Shown here: one piece after another, positions 54,242 to 64,000 of the stretch
Layout: every line of letters begins with the position of its first letter
Position numbering within the stretch: the first letter of the stretch is position 1
Source of the DNA: Erinaceus europaeus
Lineage: Eukaryota; Chordata; Mammalia; Eulipotyphla; Erinaceidae
DNA: 64,000 bases
Direction of reading: 5' to 3'
Assembly (NCBI RefSeq): GCF_950295315.1
Contig: NC_080165.1
Coordinates: 10,159,723-10,223,722, forward strand
The notes under the pieces: model-generated
What the model was told of the DNA's origin: nothing
Database searches by the model: none
Seen by the model: only the letters and a program-made list of their open reading frames with translations
Translations under genes and position numbers: made by a program

Positions 54242-54290
54242 TGTGTGTCTGTGTGTCTGTGTGTCTGTGTCTGTGTCTGGTGGGAATCAG
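54130..54290. repeat. (GT)n/(GTCT)n microsatellite
   Basis: About 160 bp of TGTG with TCTG interruptions towards the end (54240-54280), next to the retroviral leader. Confidence 0.96.
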
Positions 54291-54404
54291 CCTGTAACCA
54301 CTTAACATAAAATAAAAGTAACTCCCTACCCTCCATGCAGCCTCAGGTCTTATTCTTTGGCTATTTTGAGCTATGACACTGGAAAGCAATTATTAAGAAA
54401 TTTT

Positions 54405-54617
54405 TTACAACACCCCTGGAAGCCATTTTTTCCTATTAACAAGTGAGAGACAGGGAGAAAGGTAGAGAGAGATAGAAGGTGAAATGGCACAGTACTGCTC
54501 CACCGTTTATAAAGCTTGTCTCCTGCAGATATTCTCATGCAGTGACTCAGTCTGGAACAGGGGTCCTCATGCATGGTAATGTGTGTGTTCTGCCAGGTAA
54601 GCTAGGCCCTGGTCCCC
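54405..54617 (-). mobile_element. Diverged SINE-A/B copy
   Basis: GTGAGAGACAGGGAGAAAGG, AGTACTGCTCCACCGTTTAT and GTGTGTTCTGCCAGGTAAGC. Confidence 0.65.
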
Positions 54618-54635
54618 AAATTAATTAATTAAGTA

Positions 54636-54834
54636 ATTTTATTTATTTATTATTGAATAGAGAGCAATTGAGAAGGGAGGGGGAGATAGAGAGGGGAGTA
54701 GACAGCGAGACACCTGCAGCCCTGCTTCACCACTCATGAAGCTTTCCCCCTGCAGGTGGGCACCAGGGGCTTGAACCCGGGTCCTTGTGCACTGTAATGT
54801 GTGCACTTAACCAGGTGCACCACTGCCTGGCTCC
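54636..54834 (-). mobile_element. SINE-B copy
   Basis: TTTATTTATTATTGAATAGA, CACCTGCAGCCCTGCTTCAC, GGGCTTGAACCCGGGTCCTT and ACCAGGTGCACCACTGCC. Confidence 0.94.
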
Positions 54835-55320
54835 GCTTAATTTATTTATAATATTGTACTGGAGGTTGGGGAAGAGATAAAAACAAAATAAAGAACTCCT
54901 CATAATGGTATTACATTTGTTTGTTTAATTCTTGTAATATAACTACCAATCTTTACATATCTGTGCTGAACATCTAAATTGCTGCAGTTTGATTCAGCAA
55001 CAGTGATTTCATAAAGTCAACTATCTATAGGTTCACGTAACTGGGATCCAACTTCATTCAAAATTTTGACTTGGTCCCTATGTCCAATGAGGGTTATTGA
55101 ATGAAATATAGAACTGCTAGTTAACCTTGACATATAAGTAAACAATGAGTAATTTTTTTCAATGAATAATGTTTTTATCTGAGTCCAAAATATTGACTTA
55201 TCAAATAAGTCATTTTCCCCCTAGAATTCTAATTTAGCCCTAGTTTCATCTGCTAACTCTTCTACTCTGACAATAAAATCTTCTTATCATTTTTTATACC
55301 TTCAAATGCAGGTATAAATA
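54835..55320. other. Single-copy DNA
   Basis: Nothing recognised. Confidence 0.45.
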
Positions 55321-55530
55321 TTCAGGTGGGGCACACTTGGTTGAGCACACATGCTACCATGCACAGGACCCAGATGCGAGCCCCTGGTCCTCACCTGCAG
55401 GGAGAAATCTTTGTGAATGGTGAAGCAGGGCTGCAGGTCCCTCTCCCTCTCCCTCTCTACCTCTCCCTTCCCTTTCAATTTCTTTTTGTCTCTATCCAAT
55501 TGTAAATAAAGATAATAAAAAACTTTTAAG
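55321..55530 (+). mobile_element. SINE-B copy
   Basis: TCAGGTGGGGCACACTTGGT, CCCTGGTCCTCACCTGCAGG, GAATGGTGAAGCAGGGCTGC and ATTGTAAATAAAGATAATAA. Confidence 0.92.
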
Positions 55531-55663
55531 AAAGTGTAAATTGTTTAAAAAATAAAACAAAAATACAGTATATCTCTAAGCTCTGTAAGTACAACTATTT
55601 CCCAATCATGTGACATATGTATTGTTTGTATTCTAGCTCTCCTTTTACTCAATAATGCTTTTT

Positions 55664-55954
55664 TTTTTTCTTTTTGCCTCCGGGTTTGTTGCTCGGTGCC
55701 TGCACTATGAATCCACTGCTCCTGGAGGCTATTTTTCCCCTTTTGTTGCCTTTGTGGTTTATTGGATAGGACAGAGCAAAATTGAGAGAGGAGGGGAAGA
55801 CGGAGAAGGGGAGAAAGAGATAGACACTTGTACACCTGATTCACTGCCTGTGAAGGGACCTCCCTGCAGGTGGGAAACCGGGGACTCGAACCAGGACCTT
55901 ACGCCAGTCTGCCAGTCCTTACGTGCTTCACCTGCTGTGTTACCTCCCTGCCCC
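55664..55954 (-). mobile_element. SINE-A with clear target duplication
   Basis: TTTTTGCCTCCGGGTTTGTT to TACCTCCCTGCCCC on plus. CTCAATAATGCTTTTT occurs at 55648-55663 and 55955-55970. Confidence 0.95.
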
Positions 55955-55970
55955 CTCAATAATGCTTTTT

Positions 55971-56934
55971 GAAGAGTGAGTCAGACCACCTAAAGGAGTT
56001 AACTGGAGAAGTGATTATTTAAACAGTACTTTATAATGTTTGGAAATTGAATTAACCCCAACATTATGCATTCCACAAAGTCCCAAGGCTGATTTCCATA
56101 CACAAATATATAAGTAAGAGTTATATTAGAGAGATACAACAGTTTTTGAAATACAGTGAAAGTTCACAGAAGGTATGTTTAACTATAGACCTAAGGCATA
56201 AGTGATGTACCTTTGAACTCAGTAGTGGTAAAATGAGGAGAGAATAAACCTAGGCAAACCTAGCCTGCAAGTCCATCTGTCACTTTACCTGGAACTATTC
56301 AAAGATTTCTCTACCTTGACATCTGGAGAGGGCTTCTGGGACCTCCAGCTGTGAGTACATTGACTTCAGTGTGGACAGTCATTATGCTCCTAATCTATTC
56401 CCAAAGTCAAGAAAACCCTTATAGCCATCAACCAGATCTTCTGCCAGCAATGTGTCCTACAATTTGCAACCATTTAAGAAGATAACTCATCAGTCATTCA
56501 AGAAACATTGTATCTTCTTGTTGAACGGCTAAATTACTGGCTTGAACAGGATTAGAAGGCAATGCTTCAGTTTTCTTGATTGCTCACCTGGTAAAACGTG
56601 GCTGATAACAATTTATATCAGGCCCCAAAGTAACAATTTCTGAAAATCTCTTGATGTACTAATTTAGGTAACAGAGATTACAATATAATTCAGATGGTCT
56701 TAAAATTCACCTTGAGGAAAGCACTATCAATAATTCTGAATGTTCCTAAACACATATTAGGTCCGTGATTCTGAATTTAAATTCATTATGTACTAGACTT
56801 CCATATATTTGATAGTGTTTACCCTATAACCCAAAGATTCCAGGATGGGATAAATATAAAGGAAATAATAAGGAGTATAAAAAGAAGCTGAGTAGTACCA
56901 CGATTCAGATTCCCTTAGGGATAAAATGAATGTG
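55971..56934. other. 0.96 kb single-copy DNA
   Basis: No repeat or coding frame recognised. Confidence 0.5.
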
Positions 56935-57068
56935 CCAAAATTTCTTTGTCACTCATCTGCTGATGGACACCTGGGTTGCTTCCAGGTTTGGACTATTAGA
57001 AATTGTGCTGTTATGAACATAGTTAAACACAAATCTCTTTGAATGGCTGTGTTTGGTTCTTAGGATTA
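56935..57068 (-). pseudogene. L1 ORF2 C-terminal fragment
   Basis: GGACACCTGGGTTGCTTCCA, then ATTGTGCTGTTATGAACATA is the complement of the ORF2 segment encoding TWKQPRCP. Confidence 0.85.
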
Positions 57069-57154
57069 GTCAGGTTATGTGGCAAGATACTTGACTGAAT
57101 TTCACTGGCTCAAGAGTTGAAGTAAACAAAAGAGTATAAAAAAATGATGACATA

Positions 57155-57420
57155 GGGAACCAGTCAGTGGCGCAGCCAGTTAAGTGCACATGACGTGAAG
57201 CACAAGGGCAGGTGTAAGGATCCCAGTTGGAGCCCCTGGCTCCCTATCAGGAGGGGGTTTGCTTCACCTGCAGGGAAGCTGGTCTGCAGGTGTCTGTCTT
57301 TCTCTCCCCCTCTCTGTCTTCCCCTTCTCTCAATTTCTCTCTGTCCTATCCAACAACAACAATAATAACGAAGACGATGATAAACAACAAGGGCAACAGA
57401 AAGGAGGAAATAAAAATAAA
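57155..57420 (+). mobile_element. SINE-A copy
   Basis: AACCAGTCAGTGGCGCAGCC, CCCAGTTGGAGCCCCTGGCT, a C/T-rich body and CAACAAGGGCAACAGAAAGG. Confidence 0.92.
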
Positions 57421-57540
57421 ATGACATAAAAATAAACTAAGCTCATGAGCAAAGTTTTAGAATAAAAGCTTTTCAGATTTTACTGTTGACTGTAAACCAT
57501 TAATCCTCCAATAATGAAATTTTAAAAAGAAAAAAAGAAA

Positions 57541-57632
57541 GGTGAATTCACTTTCACCTCATCTAGGATGTAGATTGAGAGAATCATATTAAGTGAGATA
57601 AGTCAGAAAGAGGATGACAGAAGTTGAAATAT
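57541..57632 (+). pseudogene. L1 ORF2 C-terminal scrap
   Basis: CTTTCACCTCATCTAGGATG, then ATATTAAGTGAGATAAGTCA and GAAAGAGGATGACAGAAGTTG resemble the ORF2 end. Confidence 0.65.
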
Positions 57633-57639
57633 ACTACTA

Positions 57640-58524
57640 CCAACATAACTATGTATGGGGCCAGGTCAGGAGATAAATGGTGGAAAGTCTTTTCTGACAC
57701 AAACCTCATAGGAGAATCTGTGAGTTAGCTGTCAGAGGGCAGTTCCTCTATGGCACAGCTATGTGGCCTTAAGAGACAAAATCGCCATGGGTGCTACGTG
57801 CCAGGGTGACATGTGCTGCTGAAACAGCTTTTAATGTGCCGTGCTGAAGCTCACAAGATCTCTGAGGTATGTGCAGTAAAGAACAGCTCTGTCTCTGACC
57901 TTCCCAGTCCAGATTAGAGAGTGCGAGAATGTCTCACATCCATAATCCAAATAATCACATGATTGTGTAGAACATACAGATTCATGGGAAAGTCTGCCAA
58001 AATTATATATAATAGGTGTGTTCAGCATTTCGTTCCAGGCCATTCATCATTACCTGAAAGCTTCCAGGGTTTCTCGACTTTGAGTGTTTTTCATTTTCCT
58101 TCCTTCCTTTGAACCCTTGTGTGGGCTGGACTCCGGAACTGCAGAGTCAGCTTCCCACAATACTGTTTGAAGAGAGAGAAAATTGCATAGAGTCTTGTAA
58201 ACCACTATGTTTTCAATAAAATTTTAAAAAATCATTTAAAGTAATTCCTATCTGATTTCAAAGAGAGTTTCAAGAAGAGACAGAAATCATACTTACCATT
58301 CTTTGAGCTGACTTCACGGAACCCAGATGAACATTTTATGCTTGTTTGTTTGTTTATCTTTTAATATTTACCCTTCTCTCTGGAAATATTTTGCTTCCTC
58401 TGTAGAATTAAGTATGTCCCTTAGTATACATATGTCATTAAATTAAACCCAAAGAATGGGCATCATGGTCGTGATCTACTTTTGCCTACTATTAGACCTT
58501 AAATATCTTTGATGATACATGTTA
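57640..58524. other. 0.9 kb single-copy DNA
   Basis: Nothing recognised. Confidence 0.5.
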
Positions 58525-58572
58525 CTGGCTGAGCCAGGCAATGGTGCACCAGGTTAAGCACACATAGTAAAT
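58525..58572 (+). mobile_element. SINE-B head only
   Basis: GAGCCAGGCAATGGTGCACC, then AGGTTAAGCACACAT; the rest of the element is absent. Confidence 0.55.
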
Positions 58573-59029
58573 ATTACTACTATGTTAAACGTTTTCTAAG
58601 TTATAAAGAATCTGACGAGTGCTTCTGGAGAAGAATCTATCACTTATTTCCCCAGTAAAACTCCAATCTATTGATTCAAATCTATTTGGGGAAAGTTCAC
58701 TGCAGATTTCTAAACTTTTTTTGACAAATTTCAGATCTTGTCAGTGCTTCTTACATTTATGGCTAACAAATTTTCTTCCTCTAAACCCTGAATATGAGTC
58801 TTGATGTCTGCTGCTGTATTCCTGCCAGGAGAAAAATTGAAAGAGCAAAGTTTCCTTTTTTTTTTTTTTTCTACATTTCAAATTTTTCTTATAGCACTTA
58901 AACCTAGTAGACAGAGAAAATTCCATTGCGTTTATTAAGTCTGATACGATACAAATACAGGAGTCTTGATTCACTTTCAAAGTCTATGAAAAAGAGATAT
59001 TCACAGCAAGTTATCAAAGCAAATATGAC
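58573..59029. other. Single-copy DNA
   Basis: Nothing recognised. Confidence 0.45.
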
Positions 59030-59175
59030 TCTTTTTTTTTTTCATAGAGACAGAGAAGGAAAGAATGAGAGAAACCATAGCACCGAAGCTTCCTTGAGCA
59101 CAGTGGAGGTTGGGCTCAAGGCTGGGTCAAGTATAAGGCAAAGGAACACCTGATCCAAGTGAACTACCTCTGACC
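59030..59175 (-). mobile_element. SINE-D-like copy
   Basis: The reverse complement reads GTAGGTCAGAGGTAGTTCAC, then TTGACCCAGCCTTGAGCCC and GGTGCTATGGTTTCTCTC, with a T/C body and A tail. Confidence 0.5.
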
Positions 59176-59234
59176 TACAGACGTCACTTTTTAAAGAGCA
59201 GTTTAGGCTTGAGTGTAGATTGCATAATAATTAT

Positions 59235-59325
59235 TATGCTACCTATCCCCATTCTTCTGGAGGGCTTATCTCATTTAACATGATTCCTTCAAATTCCATT
59301 CAAGGCCAGGCAAAAGAGATGACTT
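59235..59325 (-). pseudogene. L1 ORF2 C-terminal scrap
   Basis: GGCTTATCTCATTTAACATG, then ATTCCTTCAAATTCCATTC is the complement of the ORF2 end. Confidence 0.6.
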
Positions 59326-59329
59326 TATT

Positions 59330-60130
59330 TTATTTTTTTATTTTTATTTATAAAAAGGAAACACTGACAAAAACCATAGCATAAGAGGGGGACAACTCCA
59401 CACAGTTCCCACCCCCAGAACTCCGTATCCCATCCCCTCCCCTGACAGCTTTCCTATTCTTTAACCCTCTGGGAGTATGGACCCAGGGTCATTGTGGGGC
59501 ACAGAAGGTGGAAGGTCTGGCTTCTGTAATTGCTTCCCCACTGAACATGGGATTGACAGGTAGATCCATACTCCCAACACCCATCTCTCTCTTTCCCTAG
59601 TGGGGCAGGGCTCTGGTGATTCGGGGCTCCAGGATACATTGGTAGTGTGGTCTGCACAGGAAGTCCAGTTGGTGTCATGGTAGCATCTGGAACTTGGTGG
59701 CTGAAATAAAGACTTAAGATATAAAACAAATCAAGTTGTTGACTAATCATGAACCTAAAGGCTGGAATAGTTCAGATGATGAGTTGGCTGGTCTCTATTT
59801 TGTAGATAATAAGTAGACCTATTTTAGTTATATTCCAAAAGGTCCATGACTATACTAGTTGTTTGTTTGTTCATTTGTTTGTTTGTTCATTTGTTTGTTT
59901 TTTCTGAGCCTGACATATGATATGCAGGTGGGCCCAAGTTACTGTCTGGGGAGATGATGCCATGGATGGAAAAAGGACCAGAAAGCTGGATCAGGGAAGA
60001 GAGTAGCTCCCAAATATGGGAAAGGTGGATAAATATTGTTGACTGTAAACCTCATCGATTTGATCTGATCTGGGGCCCATATTCAGCTTAGGAGCCTGTG
60101 TGACCTCTGCATCCCTGTAGATCTGAGCTC
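59330..60130 (-). mobile_element. L1 3'UTR repeat, longest simple copy (about 0.8 kb)
   Basis: TTTTATTTATAAAAAGGAAA marks the tail. CCCTCTGGGAGTATGGACCC, TTCTGTAATTGCTTCCCCAC, AAACTTGGTGG-type sequence, then upstream GGGGAGATGATGCCATGGAT and CTGGGGCCCATATTCAGC follow. A GTTT/ATTT repeat interrupts it at 59860-59900. Confidence 0.9.
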
Positions 60131-60597
60131 ACATGTTTAACAGCTGCATAATATACCGCTGAATATGCCCAAAGACATTTGAGTGGCTAGGAAAGGTGTG
60201 GTATATTTAAACAATGGAGTATATTCCGTTTTGAAAGGAAATTGTCTTTAAAAATATGTGTAAGTTTATTCATTTTTGTGAGTATAGTAATATGTGTTTC
60301 TTTATATTTTCTTCTTAGTAAATGTTTTCCAATGAAATATCACCATTTTCCTGAATATAATACAGGAAAATTAAGTCAGGGATGTGTTCAGAATAGCTGA
60401 CTGATCAAGGAAGAACAGAATAAAGACAACACATTATGAGGAATCTTTACATATTTGCTTTCAATCTCTTATGCAAAATGGATAGCTGGAATGGAATATG
60501 GCTTAAATCTGTAAAGTCCTTGTTGAGCAAAATTTTCCTGTCATCTCTGGTTCCAGATAACTGAACCACTGCTCTTTTGTTTATATATTATATATGT
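60131..60597. other. Mostly single-copy DNA
   Basis: A short stretch (60190-60235) recalls the end of L1 ORF2, but weakly. Confidence 0.4.
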
Positions 60598-60812
60598 TGG
60601 GGGGGGTGCACCTGGTTGAGGGCACATGTTACAGTGCAAAAGGACCCGGGTTCAAGCACCCAGTCCCTACCTGGGGGGGGAAAGCTTTGTGAGTGGTGAA
60701 GCAGGGCTGCAGCTGTCTCTCTGTCTCTCTACCTCTCTATCACCTCCTTCCTTTTTGATTTCCAACTGTCTCTATCCAATAAATAAAGATTATAATTAAA
60801 AAATTAAAATAT
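60598..60812 (+). mobile_element. SINE-B copy
   Basis: TTGGGGGGGGTGCACCTGGT, ACCCGGGTTCAAGCACCCAG, GAGTGGTGAAGCAGGGCTGC and CCAATAAATAAAGATTATA. Confidence 0.94.
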
Positions 60813-60989
60813 AAATATTGTATATGTTAATTACAGTATTTTCTTTTTCAAAGATTTATTTACTTATCTCCTATGAAAGAAAAAGAATGAGGGGAGAGAG
60901 AGAGAGAGAGATGAACAAAGAAAAATTCAGCTATAGCATAAGATGGTGTGGTCTGTGAGAGCTCAAACAGGCCTGATAGCTCTCTGAAG

Positions 60990-61160
60990 GGTGAAAAACA
61001 TGGAGTTACAAAATGAAATAAACAGACTGTCTCTAAGACTTAGTGGCTATTATTGTGAGGGTGGGGGGGGAGAATTTTGGTGGTGGGTGCAGTATGGATC
61101 TACACCCTGTAATTTTATAAACTTGTAAACTATTTTTAATCACAAATTTAATAAATGACT
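60990..61160 (+). mobile_element. Possible L1 3' end of an older subfamily
   Basis: GGTGGGGGGGGAGAATTTTGG, then TATGGATCTACACCCTGTAA and TTATAAACTTGTAAAC, ending AATCACAAATTTAATAAA. Confidence 0.45.
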
Positions 61161-61162
61161 TG

Positions 61163-61310
61163 AGGGGCAGACAAAGGTATACCTGGTAACAAATTATCAT
61201 TATGAGAAGCCTGTGGGAGCTTCACGGGCGGCAGAGCAGGCTGCAGGTGTTATCTCTCTTCCATTCTCCCTCTCTCTTCTCTGATTTCTCTCAACTTAAA
61301 AAAATTTTTT
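61163..61310 (+). mobile_element. SINE fragment
   Basis: GAGGGGCAGACAAAGGTATA, then TTCACGGGCGGCAGAGCAGG and a C/T-rich body, with an A/T tail. Confidence 0.6.
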
Positions 61311-61325
61311 TTTAAATGACTTAAA

Positions 61326-61560
61326 TCAACCTGTCAACTCTCATGTTCAGCAGGTAAGCAATTACAGAAGCCAGACCTTCTACCTTCTGCATCCCACAAT
61401 GACCCTGGGTCCATACTGCCAGAGGGTTAAAGAATAGGAAAGCTATCAGGGGAGGGGATGGGATACGGAGTTCTGGTGGTGGGAATTGTGTGGAGTTGTA
61501 CCCCTCTTATCCTATGGTTTTTGTCAGTGTTTCCTTTTTATAAATAAACATTAAACAATT
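61326..61560 (+). mobile_element. L1 3'UTR repeat, young
   Basis: ACCTGTCAACTCTCATGTTC to CCTTTTTATAAATAAACATT, nearly identical to the consensus of the other copies. Confidence 0.93.
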
Positions 61561-62236
61561 GAAATAATTCTGTACAGCCATCTTTAGGCTAGTAAAATTT
61601 GTTGTCCAGAATTATAACTGTACATTTTGCTGCTGAAGAGACAGTGTCCACCCTGTGACTTGTGACAACCATGTGTTGGGTTTCCTTAAGGTGAGTTACT
61701 GTCCCACAGAATGTTGTGTCATGTCATCACAGTCACAAACATGCTCACCTCCCCACGATGCTAGTCTTTGACCTTCAGCCATCCTGTTGCAGGAGTTAAG
61801 GTAGAGATGGCCAGGGTCCAATAGGATAGGCCCCTCTTAGTGTCCCTGGAACAAAATTTATTAGAGCTCAGTGACCCTGAGTTCCCTCACCATGAATTTT
61901 CAGCCTGTTACCTTGCTGTAAGAAAAATTCTTCTGAGTTAGATGAATGGGAAATTTTCTATCAAGAATTTGGAACAGATGGCCCTACTGTGAAACTGGTT
62001 ATACTCAGGCCCACAGACACAGGTTCAACTTGTTGAAACAACTAGGCTTTTGATGAGGTGAGAGAAATTAGTTTTTCTACTGTTTAAAGGCCAAAGATTT
62101 GAAGTTACAAAACAAATTTGTCATTTTTCATCTAGTGGTCTGTGTTATGTAAAATGTGTTATGTTAAATAATCTCAGATCAGATAATATGTGAAATAGTA
62201 TATTATAGATGATCTAATAGCAAATGCTTTTAGCAA
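61561..62236. other. Single-copy DNA
   Basis: No repeat or coding frame recognised. Confidence 0.5.
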
Positions 62237-62398
62237 GAGTGGCTTAGTGGTTCAGGAAGTGACACAGTGGATAAAGCATTGGACTCTCAAGCATAAGGTC
62301 CTGAGTTCAATCCCTGGCAACACATGTACCAGAGTGACATATGGTTCTTTCTCTCTCCTCTTATCTTTCTCATAAATAAGTAAATAAAATATTTTTTA
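62237..62398 (+). mobile_element. SINE-C copy
   Basis: GGTTCAGGAAGTGACACAGT, GGATAAAGCATTGGACTCTC, TCCTGAGTTCAATCCCTGGC and AAATAAGTAAATAAAATA. It is the best-preserved SINE-C and shows its Lys-tRNA-like spacing. Confidence 0.88.
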
Positions 62399-62699
62399 AG
62401 TGGCTTAAGCAAAAGTTATATTATTTCACTGTAGGCTTTCTTGTAATAATGTACTGTCTCAACTGACCCTAAGTCTTTTCAAGAATTTAGAATTGTTTCT
62501 TACCTATGTAACTCTTCTTCCACAAATATTTGGAAAATATTGAATTTAATTAATAAAAAGAACAACTATTTTCTCTCTATTTCAATCAGAATTAAGTCAG
62601 ACATATATACATACATTTCTAATACTAAAAATGAAGTTATGAAGGGGAGGAAAGTTTATTTGAATTACCAAATGTTAACATTGAGGTAGTTTGTGTTCT
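62399..62699. other. AT-rich single-copy DNA
   Basis: Nothing recognised. Confidence 0.45.
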
Positions 62700-62778
62700 G
62701 TTGATGGAAAAGTAGATAAAGAAAACATAGTCTATGTATATACAAAGATGCTTATTGGACCATAAAAAAGAAAATCTG
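62700..62778 (+). pseudogene. Old L1 ORF2 scrap
   Basis: AGTAGATAAAGAAAACATAG, then CTTATTGGACCATAAAAAAG recalls the ORF2 end (variant of the 'GGTATATATACA' region). Confidence 0.45.
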
Positions 62779-62779
62779 T

Positions 62780-63187
62780 AATATTCCAGCCTTTAGTTTC
62801 ATGATTAGTCAACATTTTGTTCTGCGTTATATGTTAACTCTTTTTCAGCCACCAGGTCCAGATGCTACCATGATGCCATCCTGACTTCCCTAGGCAGACG
62901 ACCCCATCATATGTCCTAGAGTCCTACCTCCCCAGGTTGGGAGTATGGATTGACTTTTGCCCATGTTCAGCAGGGAAGCAATTACAGAAACCAGACCTTC
63001 CACTTTCTGCATCCCACAATGACCCTGGGTCCATACTCCCAGAGGGATAAAGAATAGTTGAGCTATCAAGGGAGGAGATTGGATATAGAGTTCTGGTGGT
63101 GGGAATTGTGTGGAGTTGTACCCCTCTTATGCTATGGTCTTATTGGTTTTTCCATTTTCTAAATAAAACTTATAAAAATTAAAAAGA
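62780..63187 (+). mobile_element. L1 3'UTR repeat
   Basis: TCCAGCCTTTAGTTTCATGA to AAATAAAACTTATAAAAATT. It carries a small deletion near 62935 (CCCCAGGTTGGGAGTATGG). Confidence 0.9.
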
Positions 63188-63255
63188 AGGACATTCAGAA
63201 GCAATAACAGATGAATTAGAAAGGAAAATAAGGCAGGACCATAGAAAAAGTGTAT

Positions 63256-63290
63256 ATATATATATATGTATATATATATTATACATTATG
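63256..63290. repeat. (TA)n microsatellite
   Basis: A TATATATATATATGTATATA-type run. Confidence 0.9.
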
Positions 63291-63344
63291 CACTATAGGT
63301 AGTTATAGAAGTAATAGTCAAGAATATTGCAGTTGAAGATTTGG

Positions 63345-63640
63345 GGTCTACATTTTGGAAAAAGCTAGTAGGTCTATTTTAGGTATATTCCAGAGGGCCC
63401 ATGATTTTACTAGTTTTTGCCTTTACCTGACATCTAATATGCAAGTGGACCCAGGTTATTGTCTAGGGAGATGGTGTCATAGTTGGAAATGGACTATAAA
63501 GCTGGATCAGGGAAAAAGAGTAGCTCCCAGATATGGGAAAAGTATATAAATATTGTTAACTGTAAACCCCACCAGTTTGATCTGGGGCCCATATTCAGCA
63601 CAGGAGCCTATGCAACTGCTGGAATAGATTTGAGAGCCCA
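63345..63640 (-). mobile_element. L1 3'UTR, upstream segment
   Basis: On plus it reads AGTAGGTCTATTTTAGGTAT, GGGAGATGGTGTCATAGTTG, CTGGATCAGGGAAAAAGAGT and TCTGGGGCCCATATTCAGC, matching 59800-60090. Confidence 0.88.
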
Positions 63641-63644
63641 GAGT

Positions 63645-63740
63645 AAGCCCCCACACCTATGAACATCTAATCTTTGACAATGGTTCCCAGACTATTAAAT
63701 GGGGAAAAGAGAGTCTCTTCAACACATGACTCGTGTGAAG
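63645..63740 (+). pseudogene. L1 ORF2 fragment, opposite orientation to the adjoining 3'UTR
   Basis: CACACCTATGAACATCTAATC, then TTTGACAATGGTTCCCAGAC and GAGTCTCTTCAACA encode the HTYGHLIFD..KESLFN region of ORF2. It abuts the minus-strand 3'UTR at 63640, the arrangement made by 5' inversion during L1 insertion. Confidence 0.82.
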
Positions 63741-64000
63741 AATCAAAATGCATACAGCCAAAGCCAGAAATAAATTTGATTGATATGAGCCACTAAATCA
63801 GTTTACATCATGAAATTCACAATTATTCTATCTATGGTTACTTGTCTCACTAGTTGGCTTAGAAAAAATGAGAAAAGGGAATTTTTCAGGCCCGGAGAAT
63901 ATTTCTGTAGAATATTCTTTAAAAATGGCCTATACTCTTAGAAAAAGTTCAGATTTATGAGTCTAGTCAACTTGTAAAGTAAATATTATTACTTAATGTC
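63741..64000. other. Single-copy DNA to the window end
   Basis: Nothing recognised. Confidence 0.45.

Overview
This is non-coding mammalian DNA, AT-rich and built mostly of retrotransposons. I see no host protein-coding exon, rRNA or tRNA gene. The repeats point to a hedgehog (Erinaceus-type genome). They include several tRNA-derived SINE families with C/T-rich bodies and AATAAA-type or CAA-rich tails (ERI-type, known from hedgehogs), a long-3'UTR L1 family, and copies of Vingi, an Ingi-related non-LTR retrotransposon known among mammals from hedgehogs. I name the species by repeat recognition, not by a database search.

Layout. 1-7650: a near full-length, dead L1 on the minus strand (3'UTR running off the window, ORF2, ORF1, and a 5'UTR with a tandemly repeated unit). 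7.6-13.4 kb: L1 3'UTR fragments, a 31-bp minisatellite split by a SINE, and a long polypurine tract. 13.9-17.1 kb: an internally deleted Vingi and a 5'-truncated Vingi whose C-terminal RT-protein frame is still open. 17-24.6 kb: L1 3' ends, a solo-LTR candidate and SINE clusters. 24.6-26.4 kb: apparently single-copy DNA. 26.4-27.2 kb: a CCCAT-type satellite. 28-36 kb: SINE-dense DNA with two more Vingi copies. 36-39.5 kb: a composite L1 block with segments in opposite orientations. 40-49 kb: SINEs, single-copy DNA, one more Vingi copy and microsatellites. 49.5-51.4 kb: an L1 with a complete 5' end that stops inside ORF1. 53.75-54.1 kb: a retroviral-type LTR plus primer-binding site. 54-64 kb: SINEs and L1 3' ends.

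Main discovery candidate. Both internally deleted Vingi copies (13934-14172 plus; 31639-31831 minus) keep the element's 5' end. The first 70 nt of each can be folded by eye into the nested double pseudoknot of an HDV-like self-cleaving ribozyme: P1 GGGATGC/GCATCCC, P2 GGATCG/CGATCC, P3 ACC/GGT, P4 CCCC/GGGG, and a CTGA joining segment that fits the catalytic CNRA motif. In the minus-strand copy an 11-bp target-site duplication abuts the predicted cleavage site exactly. HDV-like ribozymes at LINE 5' ends are known, including in trypanosome L1Tc/ingi relatives of Vingi. I do not know of one reported for the hedgehog element.

Working labels. SINE-A: boxes like GTAGCGCAGCGGGTTAAGCGC-type and GGTTCGAGCCC, CAA/AAT-rich tail, often a further 3' block ending GCAATAACCCT. 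SINE-B: 'CTGGTTGAG..CACATG..' head, tail ending AATAAATAAAGAT. SINE-C: 'CATAATGG..GGTTCAATCCC..AGCAGTG' type. SINE-D: 'GGGCCAGA.AGCTCA' type. 'L1 3'UTR repeat' means the 3'-terminal L1 segment ending 'CCTTTTTATAAATAAA' plus A tail, which recurs as 5'-truncated copies.
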